Of a stretch of 64,000 bases of DNA, positions 1 through 10,114 are shown one piece after another. The stretch spans positions 17,681,001 to 17,745,000 of the forward strand of contig CM076948.1 of assembly GCA_039566865.1 (NCBI GenBank), in the 5' to 3' direction. The notes beneath the pieces are model-generated. The model searched no databases and was not told the origin of the DNA. It saw only the letters and a list, made by a program, of their open reading frames with translations. The position numbers were made by a program, and so were the translations under genes. The stretch comes from Aurelia coerulea. Lineage: Eukaryota; Cnidaria; Scyphozoa; Semaeostomeae; Ulmaridae. Within the stretch, counting starts at the first letter, position 1. Every line of letters starts with the position of its first letter.

Positions 1-540
1 ACAAAGTTTTAAGAAGAAAAACTTTTTTAGATAATGAATCACATGACCGATTTCGATGGGGAAAAGTTTATGATCTAAGTCAGATTTATGGCTGCTTGGA
101 ATAATTTAGTTTACAACGGTCGGGTGGCTAAACGCGACGTCACAGTCCGCCAAAACCAAACGTTTTTTCTGACTCACCCGGTACAAAGTAAAAATTTACA
201 AATAATATCAAGAAAATAAGTTTATTTACATCGATTTACATGGTTACTTTTGGCGGAGAGATTTCCAAAGATATTGTTTCTGCAAGCAATTTTTGCAATT
301 TTTACCCTTCCATTCTTTGTGGATCTTTTGAAACATAAACAGATGGTGAGCTTTTTGTAGTAAAAGGAAGGCTATTCTAGAGGATGCTACCACCAAAGGT
401 CAATGAACTGGTCTCATGGGTTGTAATTTTCGCTTGTGCAGCATTAATAGTGAACCTGATCTTAGATTATATGTTAGCTCCTTTTGCTGGAAAATATTCC
501 ACATAAAGGATGAATGCTCGCACGATAAGCACTTAAAGAT
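1..540. other. No gene seen
   Basis: AT-rich sequence with only short chance open frames. I see no domain, splice-bounded exon or terminal-repeat structure here. Confidence 0.5.
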
Positions 541-900
541 TTATATCATCAAGCTACGTAGATTTTTTACATGGACCATAATGTCGTCTCTCTTTTGCAT
601 AAGCTCATCGAAGCTCGATGCATAGTCTTCAAGAAGTATTCTCAAGGCTCTTTTTTGAATTCTGTCTATTTCTTTATTTTGCGTTTTACAGCAAAACGTC
701 CAGATTAGTGGACAAAAATTGAAATTTGACATTAGAAATGTGTGGTACAGGATCTTCCCTTTCTTTTCATCGATGTAAGGTGCGACCCTTGGGAATGCAC
801 TGATTCTTCTGCTAACCTTATGGCACAATGCTTTCACGCGCTTGTCAAATTTCAGCTCATCGTCAACAGTTATCCCAAGTAGTTTTACAGACGTGTTGTT
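541..900 (-). pseudogene. LINE reverse-transcriptase C-terminal fragment
   Basis: The minus strand reads like the end of a non-LTR retrotransposon RT and the segment just after it. The signature LLGITVDDELKFDKRV (about 895-850) is the usual 'LGV.ID..L.F..H' block, followed by FCPLIWTFC and then RIQKRALRILL. These blocks occur in order, as in CR1/L2/Jockey-type LINEs. There is no upstream palm domain, so this is a 5'-truncated relic. The clade is not resolved. Confidence 0.8.
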
Positions 901-959
901 TTACCAACCGTGCTGAACTCAGCCTCCCTCTCCAGTCATCTCAGTGTAACACTGAGTTT

Positions 960-1350
960 GCAATTACATGAGAAAGTTCCAGCCCTCCTTCAAGCTGCCA
1001 GGCTGCCTCCTTCAGGCTGGCAGGCTGGGATTTTCAACCCTGCTAAACAGGCTGAGATTTCTCATTAAATTGCAAATTTTTCTGGCAAGGGCTCAAAAGA
1101 TCCTTTGCGCACGTGCAGTCTGAATACAGTTTCGCACTAAAACAGAGGAACACGACGATTCTCAAAGACGAAAACAAAGAGCGTTCTCGGCGGAAAACTA
1201 GTGATTCTAAAACCATTTGAAGTTTTAAACCTCGAATAATTTTGACGCAATTCTTGCAGTAAACTTTAGCCCAGGCTGGCACCTGTCATATAATCGCACG
1301 CCAATTTCAACTCTGTTAACAGGGCTGACATTCCAGCCCGGGCTGAAAAC
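960..1350. repeat. Degenerate GC-rich MITE-like repeat
   Basis: Reiterated blocks of the kind CAGGCTGG / CCAGCCC, with near-palindromic halves and an inner 'AATTACATGAGAAA' edge, resemble the better preserved Harbinger-like MITE at 59957-60361. The ends and target duplication could not be fixed, so the assignment is tentative. No gene is visible. Confidence 0.3.
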
Positions 1351-1689
1351 TCTCATAACATCGATTGTGGAGCAATGTTAAGATCTTTTGTTTCACACAA
1401 TATTCAATTTAATTTTTCCAAGTGTCACAGCTGAAAACTACAATCGTGGTCAACAATTTAAGCCACATTTTTGTCAACAACTTTTCTTGGCGTGACAAGA
1501 TCGAAACCTGCCGCGCAGCCTATTTTACTCTCCCTTGCCTATCTACGTCAACTTTCCATGTAGACTCAGAATTTTATGTTTTTTCTTAATCTCTGCGCCA
1601 TTTTGCTATGACGTCACAATAAAATCAATCGAAATTCTCGGAAATTATAGTAGTTTTGCCGACAAGAGGTGTGACCCAAAAAATGTGTT

Positions 1690-1895
1690 ATTCAGCTAGA
1701 ATTTTACGAGGGGCAGATCACTCCAAAAATCTCGTACACCTTCGAAAAAAATCTCAAAAAATCTTAAAAATCCTAAAAATCTTTAAAATCTTCCACATTT
1801 TGCGAAAATCTCCAAAAATCTTAGAAATCTTAGAAATATCCTAAAAAATCTCAAAAAATCTTAGAAATCCCAGAAAAATCCCAAAAATCTCTCTG
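1690..1895. repeat. Minisatellite of AAAAATCT-type units
   Basis: Degenerate tandem units close to 'aaaaatctt/aaaaatctc' run through 1735-1890. They are preceded by a unique edge containing GAGGGGCAGATCACTCC (about 1709-1725). The same edge and the same kind of array occur reversed at 4965-5230, so these are two oppositely oriented copies of one repeat, or the two ends of one old element. Confidence 0.6.
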
Positions 1896-2146
1896 GATAA
1901 ATCATCAAAAATTGTAAGGAAAACTTAAAAAAGGTGGCAAACGCTTGCAAAGTGACTATGAGTGTCCATGAAATCGAAGGAAACACGAAAAACATCCTGC
2001 AAAACATTTTCTAACCTCTGACCTTGTCCACACTGTGTTCGATTGCGTCGTCAAGACAACAACCGTGGCAGGGAGTCGGCTAGAAAATACATGCGCACAC
2101 GCGTTCGCGAGCTGGGGAGGTGTGATAGACTTATGAATTTTCATCC
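1896..2146. other. No gene seen
   Basis: Short unremarkable stretch between the minisatellite and the next palindrome. A 62-codon open frame on the minus strand has no recognisable content. Confidence 0.4.
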
Positions 2147-2532
2147 CTTGTTTCCCTGCGTTCTTTGATCTGCTGATATCACCTGGTAAGCATTGAAAAG
2201 CAAACTTTTAGTACAAAGAATGAGGTTTTCCTGGCCTACTAACTGCAAAATATATACCTTTCAAGCAGTAATCTTCCTCTGTAGAAACAAAACAGATCCA
2301 TCGCAGCTACAAGAACACTAGGCCGTATCAACCGATTTTTGTATGCAACAACAACAACTATCTAAATAGCGCCTCCCTATCGGTTGAACACTAAACTCTA
2401 GCAATTGAATTGGTGAATACGGAACCATTGGCCACTCTACGCGGGCCTAAAGAGGGCCCACTTTTTAAGATTAATATTATGAGTCCCTATTGACCAAGTG
2501 ATATCAGCAAATCAAAGAACGCAGGGAAACAA
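2147..2532. mobile_element. Palindromic MITE, 386 bp
   Basis: The left end reads TTGTTTCCCTGCGTTCTTTG and continues through TGATATCAC. The right end is its reverse complement (GTGATATCAGCAAATCAAAG...CGCAGGGAAACAA), so the inverted repeats are over 30 bp. I found no convincing target duplication and the superfamily is unassigned. It has no coding capacity. Confidence 0.65.
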
Positions 2533-3617
2533 ACCAGAGTATGAAACAAAGGACAAAAAGTCGTAAGTCTAGAGGTGTGATAGGCAGGGAAAATAGGCTA
2601 ACCATCCAAGCAAGTGCCTAACTCAAGTTTTTTGTTGTTAGAATAGGCGATTAGGATTAATTTGAGACATTTAAGATAATGCGCCATTTTTGAAAAGTTT
2701 CGAATTCATGTGAACGATGACGTCACGGTAGGGCTTAATGTCCGTAAATACTTCAATAACTGTTGACGCGTTATATTAACTTGGGATTTTCACCCGATTT
2801 GCATAGTCGAAAAGAGCGTTTGAAGAGCTTGCGAATGATGTATAGTTTTTTCATTTTTGTGAAATTCGAAAAAGTATTCCATGACGTCATAGATGACATG
2901 ACGTCACAATTGACTAATTTTCAAAACCATTTTAGCTGAAATCTCCCCATTATTTGTACTAAATCAAGCATGTAGATTCCGAATCTGCAGTCAAAAAACA
3001 CCTATAATTCATAGGTCTGTCAGTTTGGGCTTTGGGCATTTTCTCTTTATTTTGTCTCATTTCGAACACAGTAGGGAAAATGACTAGGCAAAAATTAAAA
3101 ATCTTTTTTAGAAATATTTACAAACAAGACAAGAAGTTTTTACCCCAGACTACCTGTCTCTTGAATATCATGTTTCGAGCATTTACAACAAAGCGTTGAT
3201 GGAAAGCTCATTCTCTTTCTCAATTCGAGAGGACGTTTTGAAGAAAGTCCAGCCTCGCAGGCATAGAAGACTGTCTTTTGACCTGAATAGAAGTCGCATT
3301 TGTCAGAATCACATGAATCCGATTCACCAATTTTTTCATGAGAACTTGTCGCTGAAATTTGTGGCAGAGTTTCTTAAGTTTTTGGCACAATTATAGTAGT
3401 AGTTACTTGCAGAGTTTCTTAATCATTCATAAAACTGAATATTACAATTTATCGTAATTCACTGAGGACCACCTTTTGAACCAAGAATTACAAAAATGAA
3501 CCAGTTTATGAATAAAAGTTGTACTTTTTAGTAATATTTGGGTTAGTAGCGTACTTTCTGTTAGATTCATTGTGCAAGTCATGACAAGAATTGATTGCTT
3601 CAAGTAGAGTTTCTTGA
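2533..3617. other. No gene seen
   Basis: AT-rich stretch with scattered TGACGTCA-like words (for example about 2718, 2881 and 2899). These look like repeat debris. The 66-codon frame at 3196-3396 has no recognisable domain. Confidence 0.4.
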
Positions 3618-4500
3618 CCCTATTTTAACCGGGTAAAAAAAAGTGATTTTCTACCCGAAGGGGGCGTTTTTCGCCCCCCCCTGTTTTTCTCCGCAAGTAT
3701 AACAGCTATGACAATGAAACTTGCACTGTGTCATAATTAAATAAAGGAGAATCTAAAAATAGCACCAATCAATCAATAGTCACGTGATTGGTTGCTAGGC
3801 AACCAAAAACAATGCAAATTTTGAGGAAATTGAGCTATTTGCAGAAAAGGGCCCATTATTAGCAAATAGCGAGATAAAATTCGCAAAAAACCATCCAAAT
3901 ACCTGCTTGATATCATTAATTTGTAGTTTCATATGGTTTCGTACGGATATTTGTGGTTTCTAATAAATTAACTAATTAAATAATGAAAATTTGATTCAAT
4001 GCAAAGTTGTTAGCTCAATAATTATGATTTAAAACTATTAATTTCGCATATTATTGGTGATATCAAGTACCTTCATCGATATTTGAGGTAATTCCATCAG
4101 TTTTGCATGAAAAATTACTCATTCATTAGGAATATGACGTCATAAAGATTGGTGGCGTCATAGAAATAATAAACTGCTGATGTCAGCAAATATGAATAAT
4201 TTATATATCAAACGAAAAGTACTCATCGAGACGAATCGAATGGTATATATATTTTTGAGATTTAGTAACAAAGGAATAAATTAGAGCCGTTTTTAAGAAT
4301 TTCTTTGTGACCACTCTCCAAATATGGGCATGTGGTGGTCACGTGGTCAAACAATAGGTATTGAAATTTCTATTTTCTGATTGCCAACTAAATTCTAGGA
4401 AAAGTGAAGGAGTTTCAGCATTGTAGGTGACATCGTTTGGGAGCTATTAAAAAAATCCGATAGGGGGGCGAAAAACGCCCCCCCCCCGGTTAAAATAGTG
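3618..4500. mobile_element. piggyBac-like MITE, copy 1
   Basis: The termini are CCCTATTTTAACCGGG on the left and CCGGTTAAAATAGTG on the right. TTAA follows at 4501-4504, and a mutated TTGA precedes at 3614-3617. TTAA duplication plus CCC termini is the signature of the piggyBac superfamily. Inside each end is a GGGGGCG...CGCCCCC block. No transposase frame is present, so it is non-autonomous. A second copy in opposite orientation lies at 39530-40640. Confidence 0.75.
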
Positions 4501-4504
4501 TTAA

Positions 4505-4964
4505 TTGATTTGGAAGAGTCTACTACAGTTTTTTATAAGCGGTTTCTTTGAAACAATGAATGCATTTGGTAAGGAGGGTAAACTTTAGAAATAAACCTTC
4601 AAGGTTAACATTGTATAACTCAACTCAGACTTGCGTAAATCCCACTTTCCAATCAGTGGAATGTTCCGAGCGGACGGAAATTCTTTTGTTTACAAGAGAA
4701 AATGTCGCTTTGCAAGCGAATAGAAATTTAGGGTTGAAGGTCGGTATCATGCTACACTACTCAGAGTACTTTATCTTTTTTCTCCGTGTCAACAATAGCT
4801 GAGCCAAGGACGGGAGAAATCCCCACTTTTACTCCGCAATGGAAAATACAACTCTTCAGCCATGTTTCCAAAGATTTATGAAGGACATTGAGGAAAGGAA
4901 GGGTCGGCGAGATTGATCGCACACATTTCGGTATAATTTTAAAAAGCTAGCAAATGTACGGTAT
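4505..4964. other. No gene seen
   Basis: An 80-codon plus-strand frame (4560-4802) has no recognisable motif. No repeat structure stands out. Confidence 0.4.
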
Positions 4965-5230
4965 CAAAATCTTCAAATTTTTGAAGTTACTGGTTTTAAA
5001 AATCTTTGAGAAAGCCTAAACAATCTCAAAAATCTTGCAAAATCTCAAAAAATCTTTGAAAATCGCCAGAAGTCTCAAAAATCTTTCAAAATCTTTCAAA
5101 ATCTTTAAAATCTTACGAAATCTTTGAAAAATCTCAAAAATCCCAAAAATCCTTCAAAAATTCAAGAGATTTTAAAATCCCAAAATCTCGTACGCTATTT
5201 TTGGAGTGATTTGCCCCTCGGAATTTTACA
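4965..5230. repeat. Minisatellite, inverted partner of 1690-1895
   Basis: Tandem 'aaaatctttg/aaaatctcaa' units end in an edge reading TTTTTGGAGTGATTTGCCCC (5200-5219). That edge is the reverse complement of the edge at about 1706-1725. Confidence 0.6.
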
Positions 5231-5632
5231 TCAATCTATGCCCAATTCATTTCGATGACTTTTTTACAAAACATAGAACTCCACAAAGAATGTTGCTTCA
5301 GGGAAAAAGGTAGCGAAGGGCCCTCAGTCCACAGCTATGGCCATAAGTTTAAGACCACCCTTGGAAAAAGCGCGAAAAAATTCTGTGCTTATAACGTAAG
5401 AGCCTGTAGTATTCGATGATTTGAATAATAAAATAATTCTTGAACAATGATTCGAATAAATATGTGATTTGTTACTTCATACTAAAAATCAAAGGCTGGT
5501 CTTAAACTTATGGCCATAGCTGTGGACTGAAGGCCTTGTACTACCTTTTTCCCTCGAGCAATATTCTTGGTGGAAATTCGATATTTTGCTAACAAATCAT
5601 AGAAATGAATTGTGCATAGATTGATGTAAAAC
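5222..5632. mobile_element. Palindromic MITE, about 410 bp
   Basis: The left arm contains CATCAATCTATGCCCAATTC and CTATGGCCATAAGTTTAAG. The right arm contains the reverse complements (CTTAAACTTATGGCCATAG and ATAGATTGATG). The centre is near 5420. The right edge coincides with the insertion site of the poly-G hAT-like element at 5633. Superfamily unknown. Confidence 0.6.
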
Positions 5633-5958
5633 CCCGGGGGGGGGGGGGGGGTACTTAGTATATTTGTCCGACGGGGATGTGCCGTTTTTAGGGGTATCGT
5701 TTTCACCAATTTTTTCTAGCACAGGGTATCAAAATGAGGCAATTTTTCTAGAGCAGGTTGTCAAAACATGTCAAAGGGGAACATTCTGCTAGATCGGGTC
5801 GTTTTTCGATCAAATTTCATGTTTTTGAGTATACTTTTCACCATTTTTTTCTAGAACAGGTTATCATTTTGAGCGAAAAATTCTGGAGCAGGGTAAAAAA
5901 AAATTTTTTCGTGGGCACACCCCCGTACAAAATTAAGTCAAGTACCCCCCCCCCCCCG
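5633..5958. mobile_element. hAT-like MITE with poly-G/poly-C ends, copy 1
   Basis: It begins CCCGGGGG and ends in a long C run plus G, flanked by the 8-bp direct repeat TGTAAAAC (5625-5632 and 5959-5966). An 8-bp target duplication fits hAT-type transposition. Internally it carries repeated 'cagggtatcaaaatg / caggttgtcaaaac' phrases. Two more copies are at 25357-25732 and 28785-29146. It is non-coding. The homopolymer runs create spurious open frames on both strands. Confidence 0.75.
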
Positions 5959-5966
5959 TGTAAAAC

Positions 5967-6388
5967 CCAGCTTAGTAACACAATTTTTGGGCCACGCCCC
6001 TTGCTGTCAGAACCATTGCAATTTCCGATAATTTCTATCGATTTCATAGTGACGTCATGATAAAATTGGGCTAAAATTAAGAAAACAACATCAAAATTCG
6101 GAATTTACATGGAAGCTGACCAAAACAAATCCAAGAGAGTAAAATAGGCAGAGCGGTAGGGCTCCATCTCCTTACGCCAAGAAACGTTGTTGACAAAAAT
6201 GTGGCCTTAAAGTTTTGGTCACGAATGTATATCAAATAATGTAATGTATTTGCCCTTCAATTCAAGAGCCTGTAAACAAATCAGGGTGAAAGGATATTAC
6301 ATGAAAGAGTAAATATTGAAGATTTCAGGCTATAGGTTCTTGAATGAGGCAGGTTCCTATATGCAGGTTTTTACTGTATAGTCATTAC
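5967..6388. other. ABHD11 downstream intron with MITE end
   Basis: Sequence downstream (on the minus strand) of the ABHD11 exon donor. The segment 6363-6380 matches one terminus of the CAGTAAAAACC-type MITE seen intact at 53331-53799, so it is probably a truncated copy. No further ABHD11 exon was recognised between here and base 1. Confidence 0.45.
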
Positions 6389-6721
6389 CTTTATGCCATA
6401 GCGTAGAGCCTCATTTGCAAGTCTCTTTGTAGTAACTTGGTCGATATCTAGTGCCATCATTGCCTTCAAACAGGTAGCTGCAGCGCCAGCAGCAATTGAT
6501 GTTTTTGGCGCAGAATCAACGACAATGAGCTTCTCAATGGATTCAGGATTTCGAAGAGCTGTACTCATCACTGTTTTGCCTCCCATGCTATGACCAATAA
6601 TGATGCATTTGCTAATGCTTAGTTTTTCTAATAGTTTCAGTGTATCATACGTCATCGCTTCATACGTCATTGAAATATGATGCTCACTTTCACCGTGATT
6701 TCTGGCATCAAATGTTATTAC
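6389..6721 (-). CDS. ABHD11: ABHD11-like alpha/beta hydrolase, internal exon
   Basis: A 111-codon exon on the minus strand, phase 0 at both ends. It has an AG acceptor just before 6721 and a GTAATG donor after 6389. It begins VITFDARNHGES, the conserved DARNHG block of ABHD11. It carries the nucleophile elbow GHSMGGK with the catalytic serine, then KLIVVD, then an insert leading to a cap region. ABHD11 is a mitochondrial-matrix serine hydrolase of the alpha/beta-hydrolase fold that associates with the 2-oxoglutarate dehydrogenase complex in mammals. The remaining catalytic Asp and His would lie in C-terminal exons that I could not find in bases 1-6388. They probably lie left of the window, otherwise this copy is broken. 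Confidence 0.88.
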
Positions 6722-7021
6722 CTAAAACCAAAGGAACATTTTAAATCGACAGAGAAAAGTGTGACACTTGGAAGATAACCACGTTTGATTATGCTTTAAC
6801 GAACCATTGTCACACAGGGTTCTTTGCTGGCACGCTAAAGTTCTGACTACGTGGAAATCAAATTTGGACTGTGTTTGGACTGAAAAATAGTTGAACTGAT
6901 AGAACATTTCAACTAGTACAACTACTGCAACCTGAATCCTTGCTTGCCGCTTAGGCCAACTTTGATTTTCAGACTATCTGAGATTTCACCATGCATGCAA
7001 AGGACCCCGGGTTTTTGCAGA

Positions 7022-8175
7022 CGCATTAACCTATCCTCCTTCTCCGTCAGTGGAGCAGACGCCTTACCCTGTTCTACAAGTTTATAAATAATCTAGCTCC
7101 TGACTATACTACAGATCCAATCCCACCACAACGGCAGTCACGATACTCTCTTCGCAAGCAGGATGTCATCGGGCGAATAAGGGCAAGGACAGAAAAATTC
7201 CAATCTAGCTTCTATCCTCACTGCCTTTCAGAGTGGAACAAGCTGGATTCAGAAATTAGACTTGCGCCTTCCATTGCTGCATTCAAGACAAAGCTGCTAT
7301 CAAAAATTCGCCCCCTGCCAAAATCTGTCTTCAGGATACACGACCCAACAGGACTATCTTATCTTACACAACTTCGGGTTGGTCTCAGTAAATTGAACTT
7401 TCACAAATTCAAGCATAATTTCAGAGATACCATAAACCCAATTTGCCCAACAAATGATGGCATTGAGGACACGGAACACTTTTTGTTGCTCTGCCCTTCC
7501 TTTGAAGTATTACGATGAGACCTTCTCGCTGGAGTTTCCTCTTTATTACGACCACATGGATTCACCAATCCTTCAAATGATGTTCTACTAAAGATTTTAA
7601 TGTATGGTGATAACGATCTTCCAGATGATGTTAATAAAAGGTAGGTATCATATTTAACGTGGCTAGCCTGCGAAAGTCTGCGAGAGACTTATTTCCAGCA
7701 GGGGCCACGGATGTTTTACCATCAACCACCGCAGCTACCAGATTTCCCTCACATGGCTCTGGTTGACCCGAGCTAGAGTTACGGACAGCGACCAAACTGT
7801 CCAGCGCGGGATTCGAACCTCGGCCGTTCTGACCTTTGGTTTACGAGTCAGTCGCCTTATCCACTCGGCCACGCGCTCTCTTAAACATACTTCTTTTAAC
7901 TCTGCGTTTTATCCATAAAACTGGCCGATTTGATTAGCAAGTCCCTAAATCATACAACCACCATCCCTCTTTTAGTAAGCGCTATTTTTTTTCTCTTTCT
8001 TCTTTCTCTAGTTGTTACGTAGTGTGCTATGTTCGTTTTTTCTGTTTTATGTTGCCATAAGGTAGTCATTGTTTTTCGCTCCTAATGGTATTGTTTTAGT
8101 AGTAGGGTATAGTATATTGTAAGTAGTGTAGTTAGTAATTCGTTTTGTAAGCTTTTAATGGAATGTAAAAAAAAA
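7022..8175 (+). mobile_element. LINE 3' end (same family as 19121-24618), truncated
   Basis: From about 7045 the plus strand encodes the C-terminal segment of the L2/CR1-like LINE: LFYKFINNLAPDYTTDPIPP, RTEKFQSSFYPHCLSEWNKL, then LRVGLSKLNFHKFKHNFRDT and EDTEHFLLLCPSF. An in-frame stop follows SFEVLR near 7516. The 3' untranslated region resumes after a SINE insertion and ends at about 8160 in GGAATGT followed by an A run, matching the 3' end of the long copy at about 24600. It is 5'-truncated and dead, and it lies in the ABHD11 intron. Confidence 0.85.
7642..7884 (-). mobile_element. tRNA-derived SINE nested in LINE 3' end
   Basis: On the minus strand a tRNA-like head starts near 7882. The RNA polymerase III A-box-like GTGGCCGAGTGGATAAGG (about 7873-7856) is followed by the B box GGTTCGAATCC (7818-7808). 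The spacing suits a tRNA with a long variable arm (Ser/Leu type). The acceptor and T stems do not pair cleanly, and an unrelated tail of about 150 bp follows, so this is a SINE and not a working tRNA gene. It interrupts the LINE 3' region right after codons reading DDVNK. Confidence 0.75.
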
Positions 8176-8719
8176 AAATTAACCTATCTCACCTACCTCC
8201 CCCCCCCAACCAAACTTTTATTCGTCAATTTAAAAATATGCAAAAAAGGATGCCAAAATTCCGCTACTTTTACTGTATATCTATACTGTATTGAATGATG
8301 AAAATTTCAAGATTCTAAATATAGGACTGTAACCATGGCAACCAATGGTTTACTGTGAGGTCAACAGACTTTGTATACTTTTTTAATTGTTGCGGATATT
8401 AATTTAAATACACGCCAAATGATGCTTACACACGTATTTGATCATATCCAGCTCAATTTGAAAAACATTTAAATTTAACGCCTCATTTCAGTGTTTCAAT
8501 CATGTTGGTAATAATCATGATAATCATAACTTAATATCTTCTTATTATCATAGCAACAAGAACAAAAGAGATAATCTGATTTAATCATGTGATTTTGATA
8601 GTTTGCATCAAATTCCATCTACTCACCAAGTTACTTCTATCATTATAGCTACTATAACAGCGAAGAAAAAGATTCGATTGATTGCTTCAAAAGTCCCAGG
8701 TGAGAGCAAGTAACTTATT
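8176..8719. other. ABHD11 intron, no feature seen
   Basis: AT-rich intronic sequence between two LINE fragments, with no repeat ends or coding motif. Confidence 0.4.
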
Positions 8720-9260
8720 TTTGTTCTACGAGTTTATAAATAATCTAACTTCTGATTATACTGCGGATCCAATCCCACTACAATGACCGTCACGATACTC
8801 TCTTCACAAGCAAGATATTATCTGGCGAATTAGGCGGGCAAGGACAGAAAAGTTCCAATCTAGCTTCAATCTTCATTGCCTGGATCTAGAAATTAGGCTT
8901 GCTCCTTTGCTGCATTTAAGGCCAAGCTTCTATCAAAATTTCGCCCCTTGCTAAAATCTGTCCTTAGGATACACGATCCAACAGGTTTATCTCATCTTAG
9001 GGTTGGTCTCAGCTCAGTGAATCAAACTTTCAAAAATTCAAGCCTGATTTCAAAGATACCATAAACCCAATGTGCTCTCCATCCAAAGATGGTATCGAGG
9101 ATACGCATCACCTTTCATTTTTTGCTTTGCCTTCTTTTGAAGTTTCACGAAGAGATCCTTCTCTTTTTGACTTTGCAGTTTATCCATAAACCTGGCCGGT
9201 TTGATTAGTAAATCTTTAACCCAGTTATAAGTCAGACAACCAGTACAACCTAGAGTTATC
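8720..9260 (+). pseudogene. Second, more decayed LINE C-terminal fragment
   Basis: It repeats the same protein region as 7045-7600: 'TTCTACGAGTTTATAAATAA' near 8734 and codons for DPIPL, RARTEKFQSSF and THHLSFF. Small deletions and frameshifts are frequent. It is older than its neighbour and of the same LINE family. Confidence 0.7.
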
Positions 9261-9277
9261 AAAGCAATGATCTTTTA

Positions 9278-9690
9278 TAAGGGACTTTCTTGAGAAAGCC
9301 GTTGAAAAACATGCTAAAATCACGAGCAAATTCCTCCAATATTTCTACCTTACAGCAATGACTTTGATATGCATTGCTTTAGCACGTGCTATCCAGCCGT
9401 GTGCTATCCAATAAATGTAAAAAAAATGTCATTATTGTTGGGAAGGAAAGCTACCACGAAAATTTTGATTGTTTTTTCACTCGTTTTTGCAAATTTTTGA
9501 ATGGGGCTTTCTGCAGAAAATATTCCATATCCATAGGAGCAATGAACGACTAAAGCCGGGAAAATTACTTAATCTAATTGCACATATCATCAGCAGTGAA
9601 AGACGGCAGCTTTCAATATTATTGATTTGATATTCAGGGAGCAGCATTGTTTCAAATTTCTTGCATTTTGCTATTGACTCACACGAGTAG
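9278..9690 (+). repeat. Unclassified dispersed repeat, copy A
   Basis: It shares long stretches with 40905-41400, including TTTAGCACGTGCTATCC, 'GGGGCTTTCTG' and TAAAGCCGGG, then TTCAATATTATTG and GAGGGAGCAGCATT, in the same order and orientation. A shorter piece is at 49494-49610. Ends and class are not determined, and there is no coding content. Confidence 0.55.
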
Positions 9691-9837
9691 CTCTTTCGTA
9701 AACTTTAGGGGCATTCGCTTTTTCAGAAAAATGTTGGTATAAATCAATACAAGGAAATACAGAAATGAACCAAATACCTAGATCTTAGTTGGGCATTGTG
9801 TAATATTCTCCTGCTAGAATTGTTAATTATCTAACCA

Positions 9838-10114
9838 TGAAGACACTGCTGGTGTGCTTCTATGGAGGAGCGCTGAATAATATGGATCTGCGGAGGAAAT
9901 ATCGTTTAGTACTGCGGAGGAGATATCGAAAGAACGAAACCTCCGCAGTACTAAACAATATTTCCTCCGCAGATACATATTATCCAGCGCTCCTCCATAG
10001 AAGCACACCAGCAGTTTCGTTCTTTCGATATCTCCTCCGCAGTACTAAACAATATTTCCTCCGCAGATCCATATTATCCAGCGCTCCTCCATAGAAGCAC
10101 AACAGCAGTGTCTA
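9838..10114. repeat. Three-armed inverted/direct repeat, 277 bp
   Basis: A unit of about 75-100 bp (ACTGCTGGTGTGCTTCTATG, then GGAGGAGCGCTG, CTGCGGAGGAAATATCG and TTAGTACTGCGGAGG) is present once forward (9838-9935). It is then present twice in reverse complement (about 9938-10013 and 10014-10114). The outer ends AGACACTGCTG and CAGCAGTGTCT form inverted termini. The sharply defined units suggest a small foldback MITE with one duplicated arm. Confidence 0.75.

Noticed and set aside
5758..6060. 100-codon and mirrored minus-strand frames
   Set aside because: They run through the poly-C end of a MITE, so proline runs on one strand and glycine runs on the other are artefacts of the homopolymers.
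7790..7884. A functional tRNA gene on the minus strand
   Set aside because: A and B boxes are present, but the stems do not pair properly and a SINE body follows. It is a tRNA-derived SINE head.
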